Below, in pieces: positions 7,494 through 16,046 of a stretch of 64,000 nucleotides of DNA. Location of the stretch: NCBI GenBank assembly GCA_035606355.1, contig DATNFO010000061.1, positions 62,001-126,000 on the forward strand, read 5' to 3'. Every line of letters begins with the position of its first letter. The stretch's first letter is position 1. Both the position numbers and the translations under genes were made by a program. The notes under the pieces were generated by a model. The model was not told the origin of the DNA, did no database searches, and was given only the letters and a program-made list of their open reading frames with translations. This DNA comes from Sulfopaludibacter sp035606355 (GTDB taxonomy: Bacteria; Acidobacteriota; Terriglobia; Bryobacterales; Bryobacteraceae).

Positions 7494-10076
7494 CGCCACC
7501 GCGGGATCGATCCGCACGGCACGCAGCGCCGGAACCAGACTCGCCGCCACCGCCGTGAGCATCACGACTCCGCTGGCGCCAAAGAACGTGACCGGGTCAG
7601 AAGGCTGAATCCCCACCAGAATCGAAGCCAGGTATCGTCCCGCGCCGAATGCAAGGGCGATGCCGGCCACGCCCCCCACAACTGCCAGCAGCGCCGATTC
7701 GGCGAGCACCATCGAAACCACGCTGCCGCGCGATGCGCCCAGAGCCATGCGCACTCCGATCTCCTGCGTCCGCGCGGAAATCGCGAAGGACAGCAGTCCG
7801 TGAATGCCCACTGCTGCCAGCAGCAGCGCGATGACCGCAAACACGCCGAGTACGCGCACTTGCACGCTGCGCGCTTCAGTTTCATGGGTCACTACGGAGT
7901 CCATCGTCTGCACATCGGAAACAGACTGCACGGGGTCCACCTCATGCACGATTCGCCGCAACGCCGGCGCGATGGCCAGCGGGTCGCCCGTGGTTCGCAC
8001 GGCCAAGTCCTTGGGCGCATACCACGGGCCCACGCCGTCCTTGTGCTGGCGATACGGCAAATACACTGCCGGCTCGCTGCTCTGGACCAATCCGCGCATG
8101 CGAACATCGCCCACGACGCCGACCACCATACGGTCGTGCCCGCCGAAATCGATGTGCCGGCTGACCGGATCCTGCCCGGGCCAGTAGAATCGCACGAATG
8201 CTTCACTCACCACGGCGACAAACGGAGTCTGTGGCGTATCGCCCTCGCTCACATCGCGGCCGAGCTTCAATGGGATCTGCATCGTTTGGAAATATCCCGG
8301 TGTTACGTAGCGCAGGTGCGCGTTGCGCCGGCTGGTGGGCTCTTCCACGCCGCCGGCGATGTGCACGGGCCAGACGCCGCCGTGGTTGATCATCGGCAGG
8401 AAACTGATGTACGCGACGCCCGTGACGCCCGGCAACTGCCGCGCCGCATTCAACACGCTGGAGATGAATTGGTTCTGCGCCGTGAGGTCGTCATACTTCG
8501 GCAGGGGCAGCGCCGTCCGCAGCGTCAGCAGATGATCGGCGCGGAACCCAGGGTCCACGGCTTGGATCTGGGCTAGCGCGCGCACCAGCAGCCCGGCGCT
8601 CACCAGCAGCACTACGCATCCGCCAATCTCGGCGCCTACCAGCACGCGCCGCAGACTCTCACTGCGGCCGCCCACGCCGCCGCGCGAGCCTTCGCGCATC
8701 CCATTCGCGTCCGTGCCGCGGCACACTCGCAGCGCCGGAACCACGCCGAACGCGAGCCCCGTCACGAACGTCAGCGCAAGCGCAAACGCCAGCACGCGCG
8801 GGTCCATGGACGGCGTCTGCGGAATGGGAAGTGACGTGGGAACCAGCCGCACCAGAAGCGGAAGCGAGATGCGCGCCAGCAACAGGCCGAACGCGCCGCC
8901 CGCAAATGCCAGGAAAACACTTTCCGTCAGCGTCTGACGAACCAACCGCTCGCGACCTGCGCCCAGCGCCGCGCGCACCGCCAACTCCTTGCGACGGCCG
9001 AGCGCGCGCGCCAGCAGCAGGTTCGCCAGGTTCGTGCACGCGATCACCAGCACGCAGAGCGAAGCCCAGAGCAGTGCTTTCAGCATGACCCGGCCTTGCG
9101 GCGAAAGTTCCTCGCGGAACGTCCGGACCGTGGCTCCCGTATGCGCCAGCTCCTTCGGAAATTCGCGCGAAAGACGCGCCGCGATGCCGCGTAATTCCGC
9201 CCGCGCACCTTCCACGGAAACGCCGGGTTTCAGACGCCCGATCCCGTATAGGAACGTGTTCATCCGGTCGGAATAATCTTCTGTGGTGAAGCGCGCCGCG
9301 GTCCACAATTGCGGCCGCGGCGAGCCGCCGGGAAAGTAGAAGTTCGGGCCCATCACCCCGACCACCGTGTACGGCTTGCCATCCAGCAGAAGCTTCTGCC
9401 CGAGCACCGCGGGGTTGCCTGCATAGAGATCCTGCCACAGCCCGTAACTCAACACCACGACATCCGGACGGTTTGCGGCATCGTCTTCCGGTCCGATGGT
9501 CCTGCCGAGCAGCGGCGCCACGCCGAGGGCAGGGAAGATGTCGCCACTGACGTTCTTACCGTCAAGACGCTGCGGCTCACCTTCGCCTGAGAGGTTGGCG
9601 CTCAGTCCGTGATACGCCCCCAGATGTTCGAAGCTGGTGCTGGCGTTCTTCCAGTCGCGAAAAGTTGCGGGGGAAATGTCAAAATCGGCGATTCCGCGAT
9701 TGGAATGATCTTCGTACAGCTTCACCAGCCGGTCGGGCTCGGGAAAGGGCAGCGGACGAATCAGAATGTGATCGACGATGGTGAACGCGGCAGTGGTCGC
9801 GCCGGTGCCGAGGGCAGCGGCCGCGATCGCTGTAAACGCGAATCCCGGTGCCTTGCGTAAACTGCGGGCCAGATATCGAACGTCCTGCCGCAGGATGTCC
9901 AGATGGACGAGCAAGGCATTGGTCAACGTGTCCCAGAGCGCCGAAGTGAAAACCACGAGGACGCCAGGCGCGCCCGCCTGCGACATGCGCCGCGCAAAAT
10001 CGCGCCGCAACTCCTCCCCGTACTCGCCGCGAAAAGACGCGGGATACAGATGCAGCAGCATTGCATAAAACCACAT
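7479..10076 (-). CDS. ADOP-family ABC transporter permease (FtsX/MacB-like)
   Basis: 865 residues from ATG 10076. An N-terminal 'prefix' (MWFYAMLLHLYPASFRGEYGEELRRDF) precedes the first membrane helix (APGFAFTAIAAAALGTG). A large MacB-type periplasmic domain, an FtsX triple-helix block (VLVIACTNLANLLLARALGRRKELAVRAALGAG), a second periplasmic domain and a second FtsX block (EIGVRMALGASRGSVVSMVLAESALLAVVGG) follow. This duplicated layout is typical of acidobacterial ADOP permeases, which occur beside PadR genes. The start overlaps the padR stop (TGATG) with GGGAGG 5 nt upstream, so the two are translationally coupled. The stop end overlaps the convergent FAD oxidoreductase by 15 nt. No dedicated ATPase gene is adjacent. 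Confidence 0.93.
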   Translation of the reverse strand: MWFYAMLLHLYPASFRGEYGEELRRDFARRMSQAGAPGVLVVFTSALWDTLTNALLVHLDILRQDVRYLARSLRKAPGFAFTAIAAAALGTGATTAAFTIVDHILIRPLPFPEPDRLVKLYEDHSNRGIADFDISPATFRDWKNASTSFEHLGAYHGLSANLSGEGEPQRLDGKNVSGDIFPALGVAPLLGRTIGPEDDAANRPDVVVLSYGLWQDLYAGNPAVLGQKLLLDGKPYTVVGVMGPNFYFPGGSPRPQLWTAARFTTEDYSDRMNTFLYGIGRLKPGVSVEGARAELRGIAARLSREFPKELAHTGATVRTFREELSPQGRVMLKALLWASLCVLVIACTNLANLLLARALGRRKELAVRAALGAGRERLVRQTLTESVFLAFAGGAFGLLLARISLPLLVRLVPTSLPIPQTPSMDPRVLAFALALTFVTGLAFGVVPALRVCRGTDANGMREGSRGGVGGRSESLRRVLVGAEIGGCVVLLVSAGLLVRALAQIQAVDPGFRADHLLTLRTALPLPKYDDLTAQNQFISSVLNAARQLPGVTGVAYISFLPMINHGGVWPVHIAGGVEEPTSRRNAHLRYVTPGYFQTMQIPLKLGRDVSEGDTPQTPFVAVVSEAFVRFYWPGQDPVSRHIDFGGHDRMVVGVVGDVRMRGLVQSSEPAVYLPYRQHKDGVGPWYAPKDLAVRTTGDPLAIAPALRRIVHEVDPVQSVSDVQTMDSVVTHETEARSVQVRVLGVFAVIALLLAAVGIHGLLSFAISARTQEIGVRMALGASRGSVVSMVLAESALLAVVGGVAGIALAFGAGRYLASILVGIQPSDPVTFFGASGVVMLTAVAASLVPALRAVRIDPAVALRGE

Positions 10077-10432
10077 CACGCCCTCCCGGGAACCAGGCCG
10101 CTGGCCTTCGCGAGTTTCACCAGTTGCGCCAGACGCCGCGCTTCCGCCCTCGCCACCGCGAGCCCGAATGCGGTGATTCCGTAATAGCGCCGGCGCTCGT
10201 CGTCGTCTTCGGGCGCGGGCCGCTCGCGGCGTTCCTCGATCAACCCTTGTTCCAGCATCCGCTGAATCGTCCGGTACAGCGTGCCTGCGCCGAGTTTCAC
10301 CTCGCCGCCGGTGCGCGCCGCAACGTCCTGTATGATCGCGTAGCCGTGCAGGTCCGCTTCGGCCAGCGCCAGCAGGATGTGAAACGCGGCAGCCTGCAAA
10401 GGCAAAAGAGATTCCGGTTGCGGAGCACCCAT
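10076..10432 (-). CDS. PadR family transcriptional regulator
   Basis: 118 residues with the PadR winged helix: LPLQAAAFHILLALAEADLHGYAIIQDV, then the LGAGTLYRTIQRMLEQGLIEE recognition region and the RRRYYGITAFGLAVARAEARRL wing and helix. PadR proteins repress promoters through near-palindromic sites. Coupled to the downstream ADOP permease, it is probably the local repressor of this cassette. A consensus-quality promoter reads into it with the -10 box only 6 nt before ATG (see promoter entry), implying a leaderless mRNA. Confidence 0.94.
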   Translation of the reverse strand: MGAPQPESLLPLQAAAFHILLALAEADLHGYAIIQDVAARTGGEVKLGAGTLYRTIQRMLEQGLIEERRERPAPEDDDERRRYYGITAFGLAVARAEARRLAQLVKLAKASGLVPGRA

Positions 10433-10438
10433 GGCTCA

Positions 10439-10466
10439 ATTATATGCACCGTGGATATATTGTCAA
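10439..10466 (-). promoter_or_regulatory. sigma-70-type promoter of padR/ADOP, leaderless
   Basis: On the minus strand TTGACA (10466-10461), a 16-nt spacer and TATAAT (10444-10439) are all consensus. Six nucleotides separate TATAAT from the padR ATG, so transcription would begin at or next to the start codon. Confidence 0.8.
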
Positions 10467-10467
10467 T

Positions 10468-10480
10468 GCACATAGTGTGC
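10468..10480. promoter_or_regulatory. candidate PadR operator
   Basis: Perfect inverted repeat GCACA-TAG-TGTGC immediately upstream of the padR -35 box, in the divergent interval to the APC permease gene. A related half-site (TGCAC) lies inside the padR promoter spacer at 10445-10449. Position and symmetry suit autoregulation; binding is inferred. Confidence 0.5.
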
Positions 10481-10515
10481 GTTCCTGCCGCGTAGTAACA
10501 TAAGTTACTCTTCGC

Positions 10516-11859
10516 ATGCCTGTACTCGAACGTCGGCTCACATTCGGCGCGGCTACCGTGACCAACGTCCTCACGATGATCGGCGTGGGCCCGTTCCTCA
10601 CCATTCCGCTGCTGCTCGAAAGCATGCACGGACCGCAAGCGATGCTGGGCTGGATCATCGGCGCGATTGTGGCTGCCGCGGACGGCCTGGTGTGGGCGGA
10701 ACTCGGCGCCGCCATGCCCGTTTCGGGCGGCGGCTACCACTATCTGCGCGAAGCCTACGGCAAACACGGCCCCGGTGAGCTGATGAGCTTTCTTTTTCTC
10801 TGGGCCACGGTGATCAGCGGTCCGCTGATGATCGCCAGCGGCGGCGTCGGTTTCGCGCAATACACCGCGTACCTCTATCCGGCGATGACGCCCTCGCAAG
10901 CCAAGGGCCTCGCCATCTTCGTCTGCCTGCTCGCAACCGCGCTCATCTATCGCCGCATCGATGGAGTCGGCCGCTGGGGCATAGCGTTCGGAGTGGCCGT
11001 GCTCGCAACCGCCGCCTGGATCATCGCCGAAGGCGCGCTGCACTTTCATTCCGCGCAGCTCGCGTTTCCTCCGGGCGCGTTCCATCTTTCGCGCGATTTC
11101 TGGTACGGCCTCGGCGGCGCGACCCTGTACGCGATGTACGATTACGCGGGCTACAACATGGTCTGTAATATCGGCGGCGAAGTAGTGCGGCCGGAGAAGA
11201 CGATACCGCGTTCCATCCTGGTGTCGATCGCGGCCGTCGCGGCGCTGTATCTGGCGATGAACTTTTCCATCATCGCGGTGCTGCCATGGCGTCAGGCGGC
11301 GCAATCGAAATTCGTGGTTAGCGACTTCATCGCGTTCCTGCGCGGCCCCGCCGCGGCGTCGGCCATGACGGCGCTCGTGCTCGCCACCGCGTTCGCCAGC
11401 GTCTTTGCCGGTATGCTCGGGCTCTCGCGCATTCCCTACGCCGCCGCCGCCGAAGGCCGCTTCTTCCGCGTCTTCGCGCGGGTTCATCCCACGGGGCACT
11501 TTCCTTCGTTCTCGGTCGTGTTCACAGGTTGCGCCACCGCCGCTTGCTGCCTTCTGGATCTCGACTCGCTGATCAAAGCCACGGTGGTGGCCAGCACGCT
11601 TCTGGGTTCGCTCGCTGTGGTGATCGCGCCCTCGCTGCTGCGCCGCCGCGGCATGGCGCTGCCGTTCCGCATGTGGCTGTATCCGGTCCCCGCCATCGTC
11701 GCCTTTGCCGGATGGAGTTACATCGTCGCGACCAGCGGCCTCACGTACATCGTCTGCGGACTGTCGCTGCTCGGAGTCGGCACGGCTGCTTACTTCTGCC
11801 GGGCACGCCGCGCGCGGGAATGGCCGTGGGGCTATAATTCATCGCATGTTGCGGAATAG
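10516..11859 (+). CDS. APC superfamily amino acid/polyamine permease
   Basis: 447 residues, about 12 hydrophobic helices. Family signatures are visible: the N-terminal glycine-rich unwound helix (TMIGVGPFLTIPLLL), ELGAAMPVSGGGYHYLREAYG after helix 2, and YAMYDYAGYNMVCNIGGEVVRPEKTIPRSI in the middle loop, typical of the APC (LAT/APA) group. It should import amino acids or related amines across the inner membrane; the substrate cannot be read. Divergent from padR, so the palindrome between them could act on both. The TIGR03435 gene begins inside its last codons (ATG 11846). Confidence 0.92.
   Translation: MPVLERRLTFGAATVTNVLTMIGVGPFLTIPLLLESMHGPQAMLGWIIGAIVAAADGLVWAELGAAMPVSGGGYHYLREAYGKHGPGELMSFLFLWATVISGPLMIASGGVGFAQYTAYLYPAMTPSQAKGLAIFVCLLATALIYRRIDGVGRWGIAFGVAVLATAAWIIAEGALHFHSAQLAFPPGAFHLSRDFWYGLGGATLYAMYDYAGYNMVCNIGGEVVRPEKTIPRSILVSIAAVAALYLAMNFSIIAVLPWRQAAQSKFVVSDFIAFLRGPAAASAMTALVLATAFASVFAGMLGLSRIPYAAAAEGRFFRVFARVHPTGHFPSFSVVFTGCATAACCLLDLDSLIKATVVASTLLGSLAVVIAPSLLRRRGMALPFRMWLYPVPAIVAFAGWSYIVATSGLTYIVCGLSLLGVGTAAYFCRARRAREWPWGYNSSHVAE
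11833..11838 (+). promoter_or_regulatory. -10 element (TATAAT) for the TIGR03435 gene
   Basis: A perfect TATAAT lies inside the end of the permease gene, 7 nt before ATG 11846. There is no good -35 and no ribosome site, which fits leaderless initiation. Confidence 0.5.
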
Positions 11860-12613
11860 CCTGCTGCTCCTGTTCTGCGCGGCCGCGCTTTGCGGCCAGG
11901 AAGCGCCCGCGCCTGCTTTCGATGTGATCTCCGTCAAACACGTCGGAGATGTGCAATCGACGATGGTTCAGGAAGGCAACATGACCAGGAGCAATATGCA
12001 GCCGTTCCGTTACACCGCCGGATCGGTGTCCGCCAAAGTACCTCTCCAGGCGATCCTCCTGGAGGCTTACCAGGTGAAGGCGTTTCAACTGCAAGGGCCC
12101 GACTGGCTGAACCAGGAGGTGTATCAGATTGAGGCGCGGATGCAAGACGGCACTACTCGCGAGGTGGCGCGCCAAATGCTACAGACCGCGCTGGCCGAAC
12201 GTCTTGGCCTGAAGGTTCGCCGCGAGCCGAAGGAGTTCCCAGTCTACGTGCTCGTGGTTGTGCCCGGCAGCAACAAGCTGGAAGAGATCACTCCGGCGCC
12301 GCAAGGCTACGGCGTTCGTTTCGGCAGGGGAATGCTGGAAGCGATCCCCTGCATGCCCCTCGGTTCGCTGTCCGGAACCCTGCAGCAAGCCGCCGGCCGG
12401 CCCGTTCTCGACGAGACGGGCAAGAAGGGCTGCTACAAGATCAAGCTGCAGTGGAGCGCCGATCCGCCCAGTGAAGGCGGAGTCATGCGAATGGGCGCGG
12501 ACCCGGGGGTCATCTCCGCGATCTCGCAATTGGGATTGAAGCTGGAATCCGCCAAACGCACGCTCGACAACATCATCATCGAGAAAGTCTCGAAAGAGCC
12601 CACGGAGAATTAG
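11846..12613 (+). CDS. TIGR03435-type acidobacterial protein, copy 1
   Basis: 255 residues. A signal peptide (MLRNSLLLLFCAAALCGQ) is followed by the family pattern: FDVISVKH near the N-terminus, PLQAILLEAYQVKAFQLQGPDWL, the MLQTALAERLGLKVRREPKEFPVYVLVV block, and the ending GRPVLDETGKKGCYKIKLQW...GLKLESAKRTLDNIIIEKVSKEPTEN. Proteins of this soil-acidobacterial family are exported and of unknown function. The start was chosen from the signal peptide and the TATAAT 7 nt upstream. Copy 2 starts directly after its stop codon. Confidence 0.92.
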   Translation: MLRNSLLLLFCAAALCGQEAPAPAFDVISVKHVGDVQSTMVQEGNMTRSNMQPFRYTAGSVSAKVPLQAILLEAYQVKAFQLQGPDWLNQEVYQIEARMQDGTTREVARQMLQTALAERLGLKVRREPKEFPVYVLVVVPGSNKLEEITPAPQGYGVRFGRGMLEAIPCMPLGSLSGTLQQAAGRPVLDETGKKGCYKIKLQWSADPPSEGGVMRMGADPGVISAISQLGLKLESAKRTLDNIIIEKVSKEPTEN

Positions 12614-13354
12614 ATGCGGCTTGCGATTCTGACCGGCATCGCGATGACGCTCGCGGCCCAGCAAGCCGCGCCCCAATTCGACGTGGCTTCCCTCAAACAC
12701 GAAGGGGATGTGGCCTCCAATGTCACGCGTGCCGGCGGCGTGAGATCCTCCGGTCTGCGGCCGCTGGTTTTCACGCCCACCTCTTTTTCCTGCAAGACCA
12801 CGCTGCTGCAAATCTTCACCGCGATCTATGACGTGAAGAATTACCAGGTGCAAGCGCCGGACTGGTTTGACCGCGAAGTTTACGAGATCGACGCGCGCAT
12901 GCCCGGCCCCACGTCTCGCGAGACGGCGCGGCAGATGCTGGAGGCGCTGCTCGTCGAGAGGCTTGGTCTCAAAGTTCATCGCCAGACGAAGGAGACGCCG
13001 GTGTTGGTCCTGGTTGCGATTCCGGGTTCGGACAAACTGGAAGAGGTCACGCCCGCGCCGGAATCGCCGCAGATTGTAATCGCCGCAAACGGTTTAGAAG
13101 CGAGACCCGCAACTACGTTGGCCAGCCTGGTAAGCATTCTTTGGCGGAATGCGGGACGTCCCGTGCTCGACGAGACGGGCCGAACCGGATATTACAAGGT
13201 GAAGCTGCTCTGGAGCGAAGATGGAGGCCCCGCGGAGCTGGGAGCGAGCATGATTTCCGCGCTGCCGCAGGCCGGGTTGAAAGTCGAATCCGCCAAACGC
13301 AGCCTCGAATACATCATCGTGGATCAGATCTCGAAAGAGCCGGCCGGCAACTGA
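12614..13354 (+). CDS. TIGR03435-type acidobacterial protein, copy 2
   Basis: 246 residues, a tandem paralogue of the preceding gene; its ATG directly follows that gene's TAG. It shares the signal peptide (MRLAILTGIAMTLAAQQ), FDVASLKHEGDV, VKNYQVQAPDWFDREVYEIDARM, MLEALLVERLGLKVHRQTKETPVLVLVAIPGSDKLEEVTPAP and the ending GLKVESAKRSLEYIIVDQISKEPAGN. The first third and last third are most conserved between the copies; the stretch after TPAP diverges. Function unknown. Convergent with the dehydrogenase gene, 18 nt away. Confidence 0.92.
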   Translation: MRLAILTGIAMTLAAQQAAPQFDVASLKHEGDVASNVTRAGGVRSSGLRPLVFTPTSFSCKTTLLQIFTAIYDVKNYQVQAPDWFDREVYEIDARMPGPTSRETARQMLEALLVERLGLKVHRQTKETPVLVLVAIPGSDKLEEVTPAPESPQIVIAANGLEARPATTLASLVSILWRNAGRPVLDETGRTGYYKVKLLWSEDGGPAELGASMISALPQAGLKVESAKRSLEYIIVDQISKEPAGN

Positions 13355-13372
13355 GACGCGCCGCTGTTCTCT

Positions 13373-14248
13373 TCACAACCCCGCGGCCTGCGCGGCCACC
13401 CGCGCTACGCTGCTCCAATCCATTTCTCCCTGCCCTTGCGCCGCTGCCGATAGCAACCGGTCGCGCAAGTGGCTCGCGATCGGCATCGGCGATGTGCACT
13501 GCTCCGCTGTCTCCAGCACCAGCCGCATATCCTTCAGCCCGAGCTTCAGCGCGAAACCGGCGGGCTCGTAGCGTTCCTCCGCGATCATCTTTCCGTAGTT
13601 CGCATACACCGGCGAAGCGAAAAGAGCATTCATCACGCCGAGAAACAACTCGGGCGCGACGCCGGCCTTGCGAAGCGTCGCGAACGCCTCACCGAAACTC
13701 TGAATCATGCTGGCGATCATGAAATTGCCGCACAGTTTCACCGCATTCGCCTGCCACGGCTCCTCGCCCGCGATGAACGTCTCGCGCCCCACGGCTTCGA
13801 ACAGCGGGCGGCAGCGTTCGATCGTCTCGCGCCGGCCCGCTGCCGCCACCACTAGCTTTTTCGCTAGCGCCGCTTCCGGACGTCCGAACACCGGCGCGCT
13901 CACGAACTCCTGGCCTCGCTCCCCATGCGCCTCCGCCAGCCGTCGAGCCAGCGCAGTGCCGATCGTGCTGTTGGAAACGTGTACCGCGCCGCGCGGCAGC
14001 GCCCCCGCGATGCCGCCCTCGCCGAAAACCACCTGCTCCAACGCCGTGTCGTCGCTCAGCATCGTCATGGCGGCTTCGCACTCGCGGCATGCTTCGCCTG
14101 GCGATGCAGCCACGCGCGCTCCCTCTTTGGCAAACGCCTCCGCCTTTTCGCGGCTCCGGTTATAAACCGTCACCTCATGGCCGGTGCGCAACAGATTTTT
14201 CGCCATGCCGGCCCCCATATTTCCCAAACCAAGGAACGCGACTTTCAT
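13373..14248 (-). CDS. NAD(P)-dependent beta-hydroxyacid dehydrogenase (3-hydroxyisobutyrate dehydrogenase family)
   Basis: 291 residues, two-domain 6-phosphogluconate-dehydrogenase-like fold. The N-terminal dinucleotide site is VAFLGLGNMGAGMAKNLLRTGHEVTVYNRS, the substrate-binding loop is FVSAPVFGRPEAA, and the catalytic lysine is in NAVKLCGNFMI. The SAPVFGRPEA variant resembles the GLYR1/glyoxylate-reductase-like branch rather than classical DAPVSGG enzymes, so the substrate is uncertain. GGGGAG lies just before the ATG, and TATGCT lies 6 nt upstream (14260-14255). Divergent from the YggS gene. Confidence 0.92.
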   Translation of the reverse strand: MKVAFLGLGNMGAGMAKNLLRTGHEVTVYNRSREKAEAFAKEGARVAASPGEACRECEAAMTMLSDDTALEQVVFGEGGIAGALPRGAVHVSNSTIGTALARRLAEAHGERGQEFVSAPVFGRPEAALAKKLVVAAAGRRETIERCRPLFEAVGRETFIAGEEPWQANAVKLCGNFMIASMIQSFGEAFATLRKAGVAPELFLGVMNALFASPVYANYGKMIAEERYEPAGFALKLGLKDMRLVLETAEQCTSPMPIASHLRDRLLSAAAQGQGEMDWSSVARVAAQAAGL

Positions 14249-14283
14249 CTCCCCAGCATAGCGGCTGCACTAAACTGGAGAAG

Positions 14284-14949
14284 TTGGACACCTTACAACA
14301 ACGCCTCCAGGCGGTGCGCGAACGCATGTCGCGCGCCTGCGACCGCGCGCATCGCGACCCCGCCGGCGTCCACCTGCTCGCCGTTACCAAAGTCTTTCCG
14401 GCCGAGACCGTTCGCGAAGCATACGCCCTCGGCCTGCGCGAGTTCGGCGAGAATTACGTTCAGGAGTTCGAAGGCAAAGCCCCCTTGCTCGCGGATCTCT
14501 CAGATGCGCGCTACCACCTGATCGGCCATCTGCAGTCCAACAAAACGAAAAAAGCCGCCGAGCTCTTCCACACGATTCAGACTGTCGACAGCGCCAAACT
14601 TGCGCGCCGTCTGGATGAATCCGCGCGCCCGCTGGATGTGATGCTCGAAGTCAAGCTCTCTCAGGAAGACGCGAAAACCGGCGCAGCGCCGGAGGAACTC
14701 ACGGACCTCATCGCCGCCGTGCGCGCATGCCCCAACCTTCGCCTCACCGGCCTCATGACCATGCCGCCGTGGTCGGAAGATCCCGAAGCGTCACGCCCCT
14801 ATTTCCGCCGCCTGCGCGAACTCGCCGGCGAACACGGCCTGGCGGAGCTTTCCATGGGCATGTCCCACGATATCGAGACGGCCATTGAAGAAGGAGCCAC
14901 TTGGGTGCGCGTGGGCACAGCGCTCTTCGGCAAACGCAAAAAACTGTGA
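14284..14949 (+). CDS. YggS/PROSC family pyridoxal-phosphate homeostasis protein
   Basis: 221 residues from TTG 14284 (GGAG 3 nt upstream). A single-domain alanine-racemase-like PLP barrel: Lys36 in HLLAVTKVFPAE is the PLP lysine, with the family hallmarks FGENYVQEFEGK, HLIGHLQSNKTKKA, LTGLMTMPP, ELSMGMSHDIETAIEEGATWVRVGTALFG. Members buffer and deliver PLP and affect amino-acid pools; they are not racemases. The next gene begins inside its stop codon (GTGA), so the two are co-translated. Confidence 0.95.
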   Translation: MDTLQQRLQAVRERMSRACDRAHRDPAGVHLLAVTKVFPAETVREAYALGLREFGENYVQEFEGKAPLLADLSDARYHLIGHLQSNKTKKAAELFHTIQTVDSAKLARRLDESARPLDVMLEVKLSQEDAKTGAAPEELTDLIAAVRACPNLRLTGLMTMPPWSEDPEASRPYFRRLRELAGEHGLAELSMGMSHDIETAIEEGATWVRVGTALFGKRKKL

Positions 14950-16046
14950 CCGTAGGCTTCTACTCGCCGCTGCCGCCCGCGCACACCGGAGTCGCCGGTT
15001 ACTCCGCTTCCCTGCTTGCGGAGCTGCAACGCCGCGGACGCGTGGAAGTAGCCCCCAGCCGCTGCGATGTTGCGCTGTACCATCTCGGCAACAATCGTTT
15101 GCACGCTGAGATCTACAGACGGGCGATCGCCAAACCTGGCGTCGTGGTGCTGCACGATGCCGTGCTCCACCACTTCCTGCTCGGCCAGCTCGATGCCGCG
15201 CGATATGAAGAAGAGTTCGTGTACAACTACGGGGAATGGCACCGCTCGCTCGCCCGCGAGCTCTATCGCGGACGCGCCGCATCCGGCACGGACAGCCGCT
15301 ATTTCGCCCATCCTATGCTGAAGCGCGCCGCCGCCACCGCGCTCGCCGTCGTAGTGCACAACGGGGCCGCCGCGGCCGCCGTTCGCCGGCACGCGCCGGA
15401 TGCTCGCGTGGTCGAAATCCCGCATCTGTTCGCGCCGCCGCCCCTACCTTCGGAAGCCGACGCCATCCGCTATCGAGTGAGCCTGGGCTTCGGCGCGGGA
15501 GATTTTATCTTCGCGGTATTCGGCTTTCTGCGCGAATCCAAGCGGCTCATGAACGTGCTGGAAGCGTTTCGCGCCGTGCATCGCGAGCTTCACGCTGCGC
15601 GCCTTCTCGTCGCCGGCGAGTTCGCTTCCACAGACCTCGCCCGCGCTGCCGGACCGCTGCTCGCCGAACCCGGCATCGTTCGCCTGCCATACCTCTCCGA
15701 ATCCGATTTCTGGAAAGCAGCCGCCGCGGTGGATGCCTGCATCAATCTGCGCTACCCTACAGCGGGCGAGACGTCCGGGATTGCCATTCGTCTGATGGGA
15801 ATAGGTAAACCCGTGTTGGTCACCGAAGGCCAGGAGGTCGCCGCCATTCCCCAGGACGCGTGCATCCGCATTCCGGCCGGCCTGGCCGAGCGCGATTCTC
15901 TGCGCCACCACATGCTTTTGCTACCATCTATGACTGAGGTGGCCCGAGCCGTCGGCCGCCGCGCTGCCGGGCACATTCGCGAGCACCACGCCGTGGAGCG
16001 TTCCGCCGCCCTCTACTGGAATCTTCTGTGCGATCATTCGTCCTGA
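14946..16046 (+). CDS. glycosyltransferase, GT4-like
   Basis: 366 residues from GTG 14946, overlapping the yggS-like stop (GTGA). The N-terminal domain begins VTVGFYSPLPPAHTGVAGYSASLLAELQRRG, as in GT-B enzymes that act after a 'free of both sides' acceptor loop. The C-terminal Rossmann domain contains FIFAVFGFLRESKRLMNVLEAF, ARLLVAGEF and YPTAGETSGIAIRLMGIGKPVLVTEGQEVAAIP, where the nucleotide-sugar Glu-rich motif is expected. Cytoplasmic; sugar and acceptor cannot be assigned. The next gene starts 19 nt before its end. Confidence 0.88.
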   Translation: MTVGFYSPLPPAHTGVAGYSASLLAELQRRGRVEVAPSRCDVALYHLGNNRLHAEIYRRAIAKPGVVVLHDAVLHHFLLGQLDAARYEEEFVYNYGEWHRSLARELYRGRAASGTDSRYFAHPMLKRAAATALAVVVHNGAAAAAVRRHAPDARVVEIPHLFAPPPLPSEADAIRYRVSLGFGAGDFIFAVFGFLRESKRLMNVLEAFRAVHRELHAARLLVAGEFASTDLARAAGPLLAEPGIVRLPYLSESDFWKAAAAVDACINLRYPTAGETSGIAIRLMGIGKPVLVTEGQEVAAIPQDACIRIPAGLAERDSLRHHMLLLPSMTEVARAVGRRAAGHIREHHAVERSAALYWNLLCDHSS

